Source of the DNA: an uncultured Bacteroidia bacterium
Lineage (GTDB): Bacteria; Bacteroidota; Bacteroidia; Bacteroidales; F082
NCBI GenBank assembly: GCA_902801465.1
Contig: CADCIH010000006.1
Location: forward strand, 69,917 to 133,916
Length of the DNA: 64,000 nt
Direction of reading: 5' to 3'
Positions 1 to 8,798 of the stretch are shown piece by piece; positions within the stretch are counted from its first letter, which is position 1, and each line of letters begins with the position of its first letter. The notes beneath the pieces were generated by a model that was not told the DNA's origin, ran no database searches, and saw only the letters and a program-made list of their open reading frames with translations. The position numbers and the translations under genes are program-made.

Positions 1-861
1 TTCGGCTTCGCCTTCGGCGTTCAGAATCTGGATGTCTTTCTCGATCTCGGCTTGTTTCTTCAGCTCTTCTTTCTGTTTGGTGACCTCTGAGAGGGTAAGG
101 GCTTTCTGTTCTTCGAGTTTCTTCTGGTTGATAGCGGTCTCGTATTCGCTGTTGTAATACACCTCACGGATGTCGATCTGGTCGAGGATGAGGTGGTACG
201 ACTTGATGTCGTTTTTCATTCTCTCGAGCACTTGTGACTGGATGTCCTCGCGGCTGGTGCTATACACTTGGATGGGGGTGTATTTGCTGGTGGTGAGGGC
301 CAGGGCTGATTTCAGCTTGGGTTTGATCACGTTTTCCTCGAGCCAGTAGAAACGTCCGTTTTCCTTGCCGTCAGTCTCTGACACGTTATCGTAGATCCAC
401 CAGGCGTATTCTGGGTCGATACGCCATGAGGCGCTGATGTCGAAACCCATCTTGATACCGTCGATGGTGGGGGTCCACACGGTCTCCGACTGGGTGGCGT
501 CGGCTTTATATGACTTGTAGTTGGGGTCGTTGCGGTTCACGTCGGTACGTTTGGCGCAGGTATAAACTTGTTGTGTCTTGTCCATGGTCTGCACCTCGTA
601 CCAAGGCAGGATGATGTGCCAACCGGTGTAATAGGTCTGTTGTTTCACGCCGCTTGGGGTGATCACCACGCCGCATTCCTGTGCCGGGATGATGGTGAGG
701 AAACTGGAGATGACCAGATAAGCCAGGGGGACGAGCCATAAAAGCATGTTGTTAAAGAGTGTCTTCCCGCCCTTGTTGCTCTTCCGGACACTGTTGTTGT
801 AGATGGCAGCCACCACACTATATCCAATAAGTATAATGGCCACAGTAGTCAATGTCTTCAT
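1..861 (-). CDS. SPFH/prohibitin-family membrane protein (3' end off window)
   Basis: The 287 visible codons start at an ATG at 861 and stay open through base 1, so the C terminus is missing. Two hydrophobic stretches (about residues 4-20 and 38-60) precede an SPFH-like region beginning ECGVVITPSGVKQ, and the visible part ends in a charged coiled coil (EEQKALTLSEVTKQK). Helix, SPFH domain and then coiled coil is the arrangement of prohibitin/stomatin-like proteins, which form membrane-bound oligomers. Such proteins are usually scaffolds or protease regulators; the specific role here is unknown. It is the last visible gene of a minus-strand run and follows the acyl-CoA dehydrogenase across a 7-bp tandem repeat. 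I translated this ORF by hand. Confidence 0.82.
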   Translation of the reverse strand, partial: MKTLTTVAIILIGYSVVAAIYNNSVRKSNKGGKTLFNNMLLWLVPLAYLVISSFLTIIPAQECGVVITPSGVKQQTYYTGWHIILPWYEVQTMDKTQQVYTCAKRTDVNRNDPNYKSYKADATQSETVWTPTIDGIKMGFDISASWRIDPEYAWWIYDNVSETDGKENGRFYWLEENVIKPKLKSALALTTSKYTPIQVYSTSREDIQSQVLERMKNDIKSYHLILDQIDIREVYYNSEYETAINQKKLEEQKALTLSEVTKQKEELKKQAEIEKDIQILNAEGEAE

Positions 862-865
862 ATCT

Positions 866-907
866 CTTAATTCTTAATTCTTAATTCTTAATTCTTAATT
901 CCTAATT
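866..907. repeat. Heptanucleotide repeat (CTTAATT)n, six units
   Basis: Five perfect CTTAATT units and one CCTAATT unit lie in the spacer between the SPFH start and the acyl-CoA dehydrogenase stop (910-912). Read in tandem, the unit gives a stop codon in every three units. Related 7-bp arrays are at 2062, 8771, 20230, 23447 and 31460. Confidence 0.9.
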
Positions 908-909
908 CC

Positions 910-2052
910 TCAACATCCTATCGCTCTCGAAATCACCAGTCTCAAGATCTCCGACGTGCCTTCACCGATCTGAAGGATGCGTTGGTCGCGGTAGAAGCGT
1001 TCCATGTCGAATTCTTTCAGCAGTCCGTGGCCACCCATCACTTGAACGGCGTTGTCGCACACTTCGGCGGCGACTTCGGAGCAGTAGAGTTTGGCCATGG
1101 CGGCTTCCTTGCCGAAGGGACGGTGTTGGTCTTTGAGCCAGCAGGCGTGGTAGAGCAAGTTACGTGCGGCTTCGACCTTCACGGCCATGTCGGCGAGTTT
1201 GAAGGCCACGGCTTGGAACTTGCACACGGGTTTGCCGAACTGCACGCGTTTCTTGGAGTAGGCGAGGGCCATCTCGTAGGCACCTTGGGCGCAGCCGAGG
1301 CCCATGGCGGCGATGGAGAGGCGGCCTGAGTCGAGGGTGGCGAGCATCATGTGGGAGCCTTCGCCGGGTTCGCCGAGGATGCATTCCTTGGGAAGACGGA
1401 CGTTGTCGAACACGAGCTTGCCGGTGTTCGAGGCGCGCCACATCATCTTGTCGTCCATGGGGGTCTGGGTGAAGCCTTCCACGTCGTTTTCCACCAGCAG
1501 GGCGGTGAACTCGGGCTTGCCGTCTTTGACACCGGATACGGCTTGCACGCTGGTGCCCAAGGTGATGGGCGTGGCGCTGTTAGTGATGAAGATCTTGGAG
1601 CCGTTGAGCACCCAGGTGTCGCCTTCGAGTTTGGCGGTGGTCTTGGTGCCGCGCGAGTCGCTTCCGGCATCTTCCTCAGTCAAGCCGAAGCCCCAGAGCT
1701 TGTCCTTGCAGAGCTGAGGAAGGTACTTGCGTTTCTGTTCCTCGGTGCCGTAGTCCTTGATGGGACCGATGCCCAACGAGTTGTCGGCGGCGATGGTGGC
1801 GGCGGTGCTGCCGTCCACACGGGCCAGCTCCTCCACGGCGATGATGTAACTCAGGTTGTCGAGGCCTTGGCCGCCGTACTCTTTCGGGACGGTCATGCCC
1901 AATAGGCCGAGTTCACCCATCTTGAGGGTCAGTTCTGTATCGAAATGCTGGTGCTCGTCGTTGTAACGGGCCACAGGCTTTACTTCCGCTTCGGCAAAGT
2001 CCCTGACTTTTTGCCGTAACGCTTCTTGTTCTTTTGTGAGGTCGAAATTCAT
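910..2052 (-). CDS. Acyl-CoA dehydrogenase (short/branched-chain type)
   Basis: A 380-residue flavoenzyme that introduces the alpha-beta double bond into an acyl-CoA and passes electrons to ETF. The family motif FGLTEEDAGSDSRG is at residues 122-135 and the C-terminal signature IGEGTSEILRLVISRA starts at 362. Glu364 sits where short- and medium-chain dehydrogenases carry their catalytic base; isovaleryl-CoA dehydrogenases have Ala or Gly there and take the base from another helix. With a biotin carboxylase and an enoyl-CoA hydratase upstream, a branched-chain (leucine or isoleucine) or butyryl-type substrate is likely, but the Glu argues against a classical isovaleryl-CoA enzyme. Length is normal, and the gene starts 24 bp after the carboxylase gene ends. 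Confidence 0.93.
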   Translation of the reverse strand: MNFDLTKEQEALRQKVRDFAEAEVKPVARYNDEHQHFDTELTLKMGELGLLGMTVPKEYGGQGLDNLSYIIAVEELARVDGSTAATIAADNSLGIGPIKDYGTEEQKRKYLPQLCKDKLWGFGLTEEDAGSDSRGTKTTAKLEGDTWVLNGSKIFITNSATPITLGTSVQAVSGVKDGKPEFTALLVENDVEGFTQTPMDDKMMWRASNTGKLVFDNVRLPKECILGEPGEGSHMMLATLDSGRLSIAAMGLGCAQGAYEMALAYSKKRVQFGKPVCKFQAVAFKLADMAVKVEAARNLLYHACWLKDQHRPFGKEAAMAKLYCSEVAAEVCDNAVQVMGGHGLLKEFDMERFYRDQRILQIGEGTSEILRLVISRAIGC

Positions 2053-2061
2053 ATCTCTATA

Positions 2062-2077
2062 TTCTAAATTCTAAATT
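2062..2077. repeat. Heptanucleotide repeat TTCTAAA, two units
   Basis: Two TTCTAAA units plus TT lie between the acyl-CoA dehydrogenase start and the carboxylase end, and overlap the carboxylase stop codon (2076-2078). This is a short member of the 7-bp repeat set. Confidence 0.6.
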
Positions 2078-4118
2078 AATTTAACTCTATTAATTGCTTT
2101 TTATTGTCCACCATTTCGCCCTCGCTCACCAAAACGCGTTTCACCTTGGCTTTGGCGGTGGCGACGATGTTGTTTTCCATCTTCATGGCTTCCACCACGA
2201 TCATCACGGTGCCTTCCTCCACCTCGTCGCCTTCCTTTACGTTGATTTTCACCACTTTGCCTGGCATGGGCGAGACCAACCTTGAACGGTCGTTGGCCTG
2301 TTCCTTGCGTGAATAGTCGGTGTTGGGGTTAAGTTGGTCGAGTCTGTAGCAATGGAAGTTGAGTCCGTGGAAGTTGACGATGGTGTGCTGGTCCTCGTCC
2401 ACCGAGCAATAAACCACCTCGGTCTTTCCGTTGAGCATGAGCTTGAACTGATGCTCGTCGTGGCTGATGAACTCTGCAGCGAAGGGCTTTCCATCCACCG
2501 TGCCCTTGATCTTGTTGGCTTCGGCGTCGGCGATGGTGACGGGAATCCGTTTCCCTTCCACGTCAACGGTCAGTTGCATGTGGTAACGCCAGTAGCCTAT
2601 CTCTTCCCAAACATTCTCGGTTTGGTTCTCGAAGTGTTTCTTGCTGAAGTCATAAACCAAGAAAGAAATTGCTATGTCATTGGTGTTTAGGTTGTTGCGA
2701 CTTTCGTTCAAGGCGTTCAGGAGCTCTTCTTGGTGGGTGGCGCAGAAGGAGGTGTCGATTTTGTTTTCGACGAAGTCTTCGTTTTTGATCACCTCCCAGA
2801 GATAGGCCTTGTTGGTGGTCAGTCCTTGGATGATGAACTCTTTCAGTGCCTGTTGTGCGGTCTCGATGGCGGCCTGACGGGTCTTTCCGTGGCAGATGAG
2901 TTTGGCGATCATGGGGTCGTAGGCCTCGCTCACGGTGCAGGGACGGTCGATGCTGCTGTCCACCCTGGCGCCTCTGACTTGGGGTTCATGGTAGGCTGTC
3001 ACCTTGCCAGGTGTTGGCAGGAAGCCGTTCTCAGGGTCTTCGGCGTAGATGCGAAGCTCGATGGCATGGCCCTGGGGAACGGGGAACGGAGAACGGAAAA
3101 CGGAAAGTGGAGCGTTTTCCGTTTTTCGTTCTCCGTTTTCCGTTTCAATCCTGATCTGTTCCTCCACGATGTCGATGCCGGTACGCATCTCGGTCACGGG
3201 ATGTTCCACCTGGATGCGGGTGTTCACCTCCAGGAAATAGAAGTTTTGGTCCTTGTCGACGATGAACTCCACGGTGCCTGCGCTTTTGTAGCCTATGCCT
3301 TGGCAGAGTTTCACCGCTGTGGCCAACAATTGTTCTCTTTTTTCGTCGCTGAGTGTCGGTGAAGGCGACTCTTCGATGATTTTCTGGTAACGGCGTTGGA
3401 TGGTGCATTCGCGTTCGAAGAGATGCATCACGTTACCGTAATGGTCGGCGAGGATCTGCACTTCGATGTGGCGAGGGTTCTCGATATACTGTTCAACGAA
3501 TACGGTGCCGTCGCCGAAGTATTTCTCTGCCTCTCGTGAGGCGCGTTCCAGCTCGTCTTTCAGGTCTTCCTTACGTCTGACGATGTGCATCCCCTTGCCG
3601 CCGCCGCCTGCCGCTGCCTTGATGAGCACGGGGTAGGGCAGGGTGTCGGCATGTGCCAAAATTTGGCACAGGTCACCTGTCAGTCCGAAGGTGACGGGGA
3701 TGCCGTTGTCGATGGCCACCTGTCGGGCGGCGATCTTGTTGCCCATGAGCCTCATGGTCTCCGGGTCGGGACCAATGAAGATCAGGTTGTTTTGTCGGCA
3801 GGCATCGGCAAATTCAGGGTTCTCCGAGAGGAATCCATAGCCGGGGTGGATGGCGTCGGCTCCGCTGTCGAGGGCGGCGTCGATGATCTTCTGTATGTTC
3901 AGGTAGGTGTCTTTCAAACTGCCGCTACCCAGGGGACAGGCCTCATCGGCCATGCGGCGGTGCAAGGCGTCAGCGTCGTTGTCGGCAAATACCGCCACGC
4001 TCTCGATGTGGAGCCGCTTGAGAGTCTTGATGATCCTCACGGCAATCTCTCCACGGTTGGCAATCAATATCTTATGGATTTTCCTGACATTCATCTGACT
4101 TTTAATTTTATTTTGCAA
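2076..4118 (-). CDS. Acyl-CoA carboxylase biotin carboxylase/BCCP subunit (methylcrotonyl- or propionyl-CoA type)
   Basis: A 680-residue fusion of biotin carboxylase and biotin carboxyl carrier. The N-terminal carboxylase motif KILIANRGEIAVR is at about 16-28, the ATP-grasp glycine loop GGGGKG at 171-176, and the RIQVEHP catalytic segment near 305. The C-terminal biotinyl domain has VEAMKM with the biotin-accepting Lys646. The enzyme charges biotin with CO2 for transfer to an acyl-CoA. The carboxyltransferase partner is not in the window. Between an enoyl-CoA hydratase and an acyl-CoA dehydrogenase, a methylcrotonyl-CoA carboxylase role is the best guess. Unusually, about 25 residues encoded by a 7-bp repeat hairpin (3077-3145) interrupt the domain near residues 324-348, just before the conserved GHAIELRIYAEDP. 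The start could also be Met9. Confidence 0.92.
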   Translation of the reverse strand: MQNKIKSQMNVRKIHKILIANRGEIAVRIIKTLKRLHIESVAVFADNDADALHRRMADEACPLGSGSLKDTYLNIQKIIDAALDSGADAIHPGYGFLSENPEFADACRQNNLIFIGPDPETMRLMGNKIAARQVAIDNGIPVTFGLTGDLCQILAHADTLPYPVLIKAAAGGGGKGMHIVRRKEDLKDELERASREAEKYFGDGTVFVEQYIENPRHIEVQILADHYGNVMHLFERECTIQRRYQKIIEESPSPTLSDEKREQLLATAVKLCQGIGYKSAGTVEFIVDKDQNFYFLEVNTRIQVEHPVTEMRTGIDIVEEQIRIETENGERKTENAPLSVFRSPFPVPQGHAIELRIYAEDPENGFLPTPGKVTAYHEPQVRGARVDSSIDRPCTVSEAYDPMIAKLICHGKTRQAAIETAQQALKEFIIQGLTTNKAYLWEVIKNEDFVENKIDTSFCATHQEELLNALNESRNNLNTNDIAISFLVYDFSKKHFENQTENVWEEIGYWRYHMQLTVDVEGKRIPVTIADAEANKIKGTVDGKPFAAEFISHDEHQFKLMLNGKTEVVYCSVDEDQHTIVNFHGLNFHCYRLDQLNPNTDYSRKEQANDRSRLVSPMPGKVVKINVKEGDEVEEGTVMIVVEAMKMENNIVATAKAKVKRVLVSEGEMVDNKKQLIELN
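3077..3145. repeat. Intragenic heptanucleotide repeat, inverted pair
   Basis: Units of the GGAGAAC/GGAAAAC family run one way and then, after a short spacer, the other way (CGTTTTCC, TTCTCC), so the RNA could form a hairpin. It is in frame inside the biotin carboxylase gene: the sense half reads [10 protein letters not shown] and the antisense half reads SVFRSPFPV. No stop codon arises on either strand. Confidence 0.9.
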
Positions 4119-4139
4119 ATAAACGAAAAAAAATGAACC

Positions 4140-4928
4140 CTATTGTTCCCAGTTGGGTTTCCGTTTCTCGAAGAAAGCGGCCATGCCTTCTTGTCCGGCG
4201 TCGCTGACACGTTGGTGGGCGATGAGCTTTGACGTGGCCTCAAAAACGGGGTTGTAAGGGTTGTCGAAGCCGTCCACCATGCGGAGCAGGTTCTTGCACT
4301 CTGCCACGGCATCGGGCGAGGTGTGCATGAAATGCTCGATGTATTGGCGTTCCATCTCCACCAGCCGCTCCTCGTCGACCACGCAATTCACCAGGTGATA
4401 TTGCTGGGCCTCCTCGGGATAGAACATCCTGCCGGTGAGCATCAGCTCCTTGGCACCGGCCATGCCGGTCTTGCGCAACACAAATGGCGAGATGGTGGCT
4501 GGCGTGATGCCCAACCTCACTTCGGAGAAGGCGAACTTGGTCTTGCTCTCGGCAATGACGATGTCGGACGCAGCCACAATGCCGTTGGCGCCTCCGATAC
4601 AGGCGCCATGGACCACGGTGATCACCGCTTTGTTGCAGAACCAGATGGTCTGAAACAACTTCGAGAGCTTCTCGGCGTCAGCCAAGTTCTCTTCGTAGCT
4701 GAATCCCGCCATGGCCTTCATGTAAGCCAAATCGGCGCCGGCGCAAAACGACTTGCCGTTGCCTTTCAAAACGATGACGCGTATGTCGTCGCGACCGCCG
4801 AGCCATTCGAAAGCCTCCGTCAGCTCGTGAATCATCTCGGGGTTCAGGGCGTTGCGTACCTCGGGCCTGTCAAGATTGACCCAAGCCACACTCTCACCCA
4901 ACTGTATTTTGATGTTTGTGAATTCCAT
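4140..4928 (-). CDS. Enoyl-CoA hydratase/isomerase (possible methylglutaconyl-CoA hydratase)
   Basis: A 262-residue crotonase-fold protein that hydrates an enoyl-CoA. Oxyanion-hole segments GKSFCAGADLAYM and GACIGGANGIVAASD are clear, and SEVRLGITPA carries the expected catalytic glutamate. I take the ATG at 4928 (MEFTNIKIQLG), which gives the usual family length; an upstream TTG at 5024 would add 32 residues unlike the family and nearly reach the divergent gene at 5036. It is the first gene of the operon with the carboxylase (21-bp gap) and the dehydrogenase. In leucine breakdown the order is dehydrogenase, carboxylase, hydratase, which fits an AUH-type role, although substrate cannot be read from sequence. 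Confidence 0.88.
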   Translation of the reverse strand: MEFTNIKIQLGESVAWVNLDRPEVRNALNPEMIHELTEAFEWLGGRDDIRVIVLKGNGKSFCAGADLAYMKAMAGFSYEENLADAEKLSKLFQTIWFCNKAVITVVHGACIGGANGIVAASDIVIAESKTKFAFSEVRLGITPATISPFVLRKTGMAGAKELMLTGRMFYPEEAQQYHLVNCVVDEERLVEMERQYIEHFMHTSPDAVAECKNLLRMVDGFDNPYNPVFEATSKLIAHQRVSDAGQEGMAAFFEKRKPNWEQ

Positions 4929-5035
4929 ACCGCAAATTTCGGAAATTTTGTCAGAAATCACCTCTAATTCAAAAAAAATCTTTTCCTTTGCATGGTATTT
5001 GTCGCTATTTTGTTTTTTCGACAAACACTTTTGCT

Positions 5036-5434
5036 ATGGAAGACGAGAATTTCAGACAGGAATTGGAAGACCTTTTCAAATTGTTCAAACGTCTCATCGA
5101 GAAGGAAGCTTCCGAAGGACTTGAGGGCATGGATCCCCAACAAGTTGAACAGCTTAAGGCGTTCATGGCCCAGTTCGACGATGTGAAAGAAAAACTCAAG
5201 GTGGAGAATGTCCATGTGGACCCGTTTTCCAAGATGATGGTGTCATCCCTGGTGAAACAGCTCCGGGAGCAACTCGGCCCTGACGCCCTCGTGGACGACG
5301 AACCTGCCTTGGCCATCGACGAAGCCAACACCATCGAGGCTATCGACGAAATGCTGAAGAACCCCGATCTCACCGAACAGGAAATCGACGACCTGCTCGA
5401 CAAACGAATGCAAATCCAAAGTCATTTACCATGA
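5036..5434 (+). CDS. Hypothetical acidic helical protein
   Basis: 132 residues, strongly acidic and predicted helical (MEDENFRQELEDLFKLFKRL start; QEIDDLLDKRMQ near the end). No signal peptide, membrane segment or recognised domain is visible. The ATG at 5036 is preferred; an upstream in-frame start at 4988 would add 16 residues overlapping the divergent promoter region. It overlaps the next gene by 4 bp, so the two are probably translated together. I do not recognise the family. Confidence 0.75.
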   Translation: MEDENFRQELEDLFKLFKRLIEKEASEGLEGMDPQQVEQLKAFMAQFDDVKEKLKVENVHVDPFSKMMVSSLVKQLREQLGPDALVDDEPALAIDEANTIEAIDEMLKNPDLTEQEIDDLLDKRMQIQSHLP

Positions 5435-6114
5435 AGAAAATATTGCTTACCCTCATCGCCCTGGCTCTGACGACAGGCGCCTTTGCCCAGCTGATTGCCA
5501 ACAAGACCGACAAAAAGGTCACAGTGAACCTCGACATTTTCAACGACTTCCAGATTGGCGACAACGCCCAATGGGATGCCCGTCTCCTCAACCAAGGTTT
5601 CAGTTGCGCCATCAACTACCATTTCCCCCTCGGCGACAGTAAGAAACACACCATGAGCCTGGGCCTCGGCTATGCAGGCCACAACTATTTCTCCTACTCA
5701 CGCATCGTGGACCCCTATGCTCCCGACACGCTGCAATTCGTCCAATACCGGCCCGACGGCAACAAAGTGGACGGCTTCAAGCGCTATAAGGTGAACTGCA
5801 ATTACCTTGAAGTGCCCTTCGAGCTGCAGTTTCGTATCAAGGACGCCTGGAAGATCGGCGTGGGCATCAAGGTGGGTTATATGGTGATGGCCAAGACCAA
5901 ATTTGTAGGCAACAACGACAATGGCATTCGCATCCACGAGAAAGAGTGCTATATCGACAACGTGGAACGCTTTGCCTATACAGCCACCCTCCGCATCGGC
6001 TATCGCTCGGTGAACCTCTTCGGCGCCTATCAGCTCGTGCCCGTGTTCGAAGTGGGACACAACGCACCGGTGATCCGTCCCCTTACCGTGGGCATCACCT
6101 TCTCTCCGTTCTAA
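5431..6114 (+). CDS. Outer-membrane beta-barrel protein
   Basis: 227 residues with a signal peptide MKKILLTLIALALTTGAFAQ, followed by alternating aromatic/polar strands (INYHFPLGDSKKHTMSLGLG, NCNYLEVPFELQF, VGIKVGYMVM) typical of small barrels, and a C terminus ending in phenylalanine (TVGITFSPF). The start overlaps the preceding stop (ATGA). Function is unassigned beyond an outer-membrane location; porin-like or PorT-like small barrels are the nearest analogues. Confidence 0.8.
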   Translation: MKKILLTLIALALTTGAFAQLIANKTDKKVTVNLDIFNDFQIGDNAQWDARLLNQGFSCAINYHFPLGDSKKHTMSLGLGYAGHNYFSYSRIVDPYAPDTLQFVQYRPDGNKVDGFKRYKVNCNYLEVPFELQFRIKDAWKIGVGIKVGYMVMAKTKFVGNNDNGIRIHEKECYIDNVERFAYTATLRIGYRSVNLFGAYQLVPVFEVGHNAPVIRPLTVGITFSPF

Positions 6115-6121
6115 TTCCGGA

Positions 6122-6763
6122 TTAATGATGGTGGATGGTGTATATCACCCCAGCCTGTAAGGCGATATTATAATAATGGAACCATGAAAACACCGGCGCT
6201 TCGGGATGGAGGCGGCAGGGTGTGATGGAATTCATGCTTCGTATGTTGATCCCGAGATGCTCGTTAAGGTCGAACTGTATCCCTAGATTGCCTGTGAGCG
6301 AATAAAACAGCCACGACGAATTGTCGAAGTTATCCTCGTAGTCGGCCGACTGTAGGCCACGTGCCAGGAAGTCGTTGCTGAGGCCGATCTCCAATGTGAT
6401 GAAATCCAAAGGCCTTCCACTGATGTTGAAGGCGGAGAGGTCGTAGCGAAACATCAAGGGAATCTCCACATAATGCAAGCGGATGTTCATCGGGGTCAAC
6501 CCGAAATTCTCCTCATCGACACTGGAATGGGCGCCGAAGAGGGAATACTTCACTTCAAGCTGCCACGAAACAGGTCCTTCCGTGGGGATGCGGGCAAAGA
6601 CACCCGTGGTGAAACCGAGTTGGTGGAAGCCTGCGTAACCGTCGCCGTTGATCTGCGAGGTCACGGCACCGGCGATGAGACCCCCGTCGAACGACTGGGC
6701 GCGTAAGCCCATGCCGCTTAACATTAAAAAGGCAGTGATGGCCAAGAGGTGTAGTTTCTTCAT
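6122..6763 (-). CDS. Outer-membrane beta-barrel protein (PorT-like fold)
   Basis: 213 residues. The signal peptide (MKKLHLLAITAFLMLSGMG, cleavage after LRAQ) is followed by barrel-like strands with paired aromatics (YVEIPLMFRYDLSAF, FITLEIGLSNDF, LTGNLGIQFDLNEHLGIN). It shares a 4-bp overlap with the upstream transglycosylase gene and converges with the barrel gene on the plus strand 7 bp away. The exact role is unknown. Confidence 0.78.
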   Translation of the reverse strand: MKKLHLLAITAFLMLSGMGLRAQSFDGGLIAGAVTSQINGDGYAGFHQLGFTTGVFARIPTEGPVSWQLEVKYSLFGAHSSVDEENFGLTPMNIRLHYVEIPLMFRYDLSAFNISGRPLDFITLEIGLSNDFLARGLQSADYEDNFDNSSWLFYSLTGNLGIQFDLNEHLGINIRSMNSITPCRLHPEAPVFSWFHYYNIALQAGVIYTIHHH

Positions 6764-7416
6764 TTGATGGACTTTTTATAAAATGAATACCTTTTCATGA
6801 TTTCCCTTACGAAATAATAAGTTTGTTTCGGCGTGTATTTCTCTACGTTGCCCGTCCAGATGTCAGGGTCTTTGCCCTTTTGCTCCGCCCGTGTCCTCGC
6901 CTTAAGGATATGTCCCAACCCGGCGTTGTAGCAGGCCAGGACGAACTTGCGCCGTTCTATGCTGTCGTTGATGCTCTCGGGAAGCTCTCGGTCAAAAAAC
7001 ACCAGCAGCTTGCCAGCGACGTCAAGCTGTTCCTCTACAGAGGAGTCGTAGTCGATGCCGTACTTCTCCATGACGACCGGCATCAGCTGCATCAGGCCGA
7101 AGGCACCTTTTTCATTAATCAAATCGGGGTTGAAGCGGGACTCTTGGTAGATGATGGAGGCCAGCAAACGCCAGTCCCATCCGATCTCCTCAGCCTCCTT
7201 CCTGATGAGCGCATCGTACTCACAGATGTGGTCGAGAGGAGGGTATTCGTAGGTGACGCCTTTGATGTCGAGATAACGGAAGAAGTTTTCATTGTCGACG
7301 TCGCCCGTGTCGACCTCTTTCGGCTCTCCAACGTGTCCTTGAGGGGCGGAGGGACGGCAAGAAGCCATCAAAAAAACGAGGCAAAGACATCCGAAAAGGC
7401 TTAAAAGCAATCTCAT
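6760..7416 (-). CDS. Lytic transglycosylase lipoprotein (SLT domain, MltF-like)
   Basis: 218 residues with a lipoprotein signal ending in the lipobox LMASC, so it should be anchored to a membrane. The SLT domain starts at the catalytic segment (SIIYQESRFNPDLI, with the family Glu), continues through GAFGLMQLMP and ends with ACYNAGLGHI and TYYFVREI. It cleaves peptidoglycan glycan strands to anhydro-muropeptides. It lacks the N-terminal periplasmic-binding domain of full MltF. The next gene in the operon is an outer-membrane barrel. Confidence 0.9.
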   Translation of the reverse strand: MRLLLSLFGCLCLVFLMASCRPSAPQGHVGEPKEVDTGDVDNENFFRYLDIKGVTYEYPPLDHICEYDALIRKEAEEIGWDWRLLASIIYQESRFNPDLINEKGAFGLMQLMPVVMEKYGIDYDSSVEEQLDVAGKLLVFFDRELPESINDSIERRKFVLACYNAGLGHILKARTRAEQKGKDPDIWTGNVEKYTPKQTYYFVREIMKRYSFYKKSIK

Positions 7417-7480
7417 GCGACAAAAATTTGGGTCAAAATTACATCATTTTTTTGTAATATTGCAGTCTTATTTTTTAATC

Positions 7481-8770
7481 ATGGCGAAGAAGATACAAGA
7501 CAACAACGTATTATACACCATTTTGCGTCCCTTTGTGGACTTTTGTTGCCGCCATTCATACAGGCGTTTTGAGATTCATGGACAAAAACAACTCCCTAAG
7601 GATGGTGCCTTGATCTATGGCATCAACCACAGCAACACCTTGATGGATGCTTTGGTGGTTTTGGCCACCAGCCATCATAAAAAGGTGTTCATGGCTCGGG
7701 GAGACATCTTCGCCAACCCCACCGTTGCCAAGCTGTTGAGGTTTACCCGTATCCTCCCCTTGTACCGAATCCGGAATGGCATCGCCGCCGTCCGTAACAA
7801 TACGGAGTCGATGGAACAAGCCGTGGACGTGGTTCACGACAAAGTGGGTCTCTACCTGTTTCCCGAAGGGCGTCATCGTACCAAACACTCGTTGTTGCAG
7901 TTGAGCAAAGGCATCTTCCATATCGCGTTGGATTCCAACAAGGAGTTCGGGAAGGAAAAACCGGTTTATCTCGTGCCCGTGGGTATCGAATACGGCGACT
8001 ATTTCCGCTACCGTTCCACCTGTATGGTCAACTTCGGTGAGGCTATTAATGTTACTGACTTCATCAAGAATAGCACAGAGGAAAACGATGCGGTGTTGAT
8101 GAACCAGTTGCGCGAGATGCTCTCCGACCGACTTTCCCATCTGATCACCTATATCCCTGACGACGAGGACTACGACGCCATCTGGGAGATCGTGAAGATG
8201 AAGAATGAGAAGAGGGCGGGAGGCCTTTACAAGAAAATGCTTAGGAATCGCGCTACGGTGGAAAAGATACTGCAATACAGGGAACAACATCCAGAGGAGG
8301 CCAAGGAGCTGTTCAACAAAGTGTTGGAGTTCTCGAAACATCGCGTCGAACAAAAAATCTCCGTGACCTCGACCGCCAAGAGAAAACCTTTGGCCAACTC
8401 GGTTTGGAAGTTGTTGACAGCCCTTGTCGGACTGCCATATTTCCTCGCCTCATCGGTGGCCAATGCCATTGCCTGGATTCCCATGGTGATCCTCAAGTCA
8501 AAACTGAAGGACAAGGCTTGGGGCAATACGGTAAGCTTTGTAAGTAAGTTCCTGCTGTCGTCGCTGGTGTTCATCGGTGGCACGATAGCCCTGTTCTGCA
8601 CCTTGCCTTGGTATTGGGCCTTGGGAGGCACAGTGTTGCTCTTCTTCTCGTACGACTTCTGGTTCGACTATCAGGAGTTGGTCCGCCGTTTGGTCTCGGA
8701 TATCCGGTGGACATTCAAAACAAAGCTCCGGCAGGAATACCGGAGCCTTGGCCTTAATAAGTTATTCTAA
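7481..8770 (+). CDS. PlsC-like 1-acyl-glycerophosphate acyltransferase family protein
   Basis: 429 residues from the ATG at 7481 (MAKKIQDNN). An in-frame start at 7415 would put 22 atypical residues over the promoter-like TAATATTGC near 7455. The acyltransferase block has GINHSNTLMDAL, with His and Asp spaced five residues apart rather than the four of classical PlsC, and the second motif FPEGRHRTKHSLL. The C-terminal part has two hydrophobic helices (about residues 335-415), so it is probably an inner-membrane enzyme of phospholipid or lipid A-like acylation. The divergent neighbour is the transglycosylase gene. Confidence 0.82.
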   Translation: MAKKIQDNNVLYTILRPFVDFCCRHSYRRFEIHGQKQLPKDGALIYGINHSNTLMDALVVLATSHHKKVFMARGDIFANPTVAKLLRFTRILPLYRIRNGIAAVRNNTESMEQAVDVVHDKVGLYLFPEGRHRTKHSLLQLSKGIFHIALDSNKEFGKEKPVYLVPVGIEYGDYFRYRSTCMVNFGEAINVTDFIKNSTEENDAVLMNQLREMLSDRLSHLITYIPDDEDYDAIWEIVKMKNEKRAGGLYKKMLRNRATVEKILQYREQHPEEAKELFNKVLEFSKHRVEQKISVTSTAKRKPLANSVWKLLTALVGLPYFLASSVANAIAWIPMVILKSKLKDKAWGNTVSFVSKFLLSSLVFIGGTIALFCTLPWYWALGGTVLLFFSYDFWFDYQELVRRLVSDIRWTFKTKLRQEYRSLGLNKLF

Positions 8771-8798
8771 CTTCTTGCTTCTGACTTCTGACTTCTTA
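8771..8798. repeat. Heptanucleotide repeat CTTCTGA/CTTCTTG, four units
   Basis: Four 7-bp units (CTTCTTG, CTTCTGA twice, CTTCTTA) fill the convergent spacer between the acyltransferase stop and the stop of the minus-strand barrel gene; the last unit contains that stop codon (8796-8798). Confidence 0.85.

Noticed and set aside
982-1905. Long plus-strand open frames opposite the acyl-CoA dehydrogenase
   Set aside because: They are shadows of a highly conserved enzyme; GC-rich third positions keep antisense frames open. Composition and content show no protein family.
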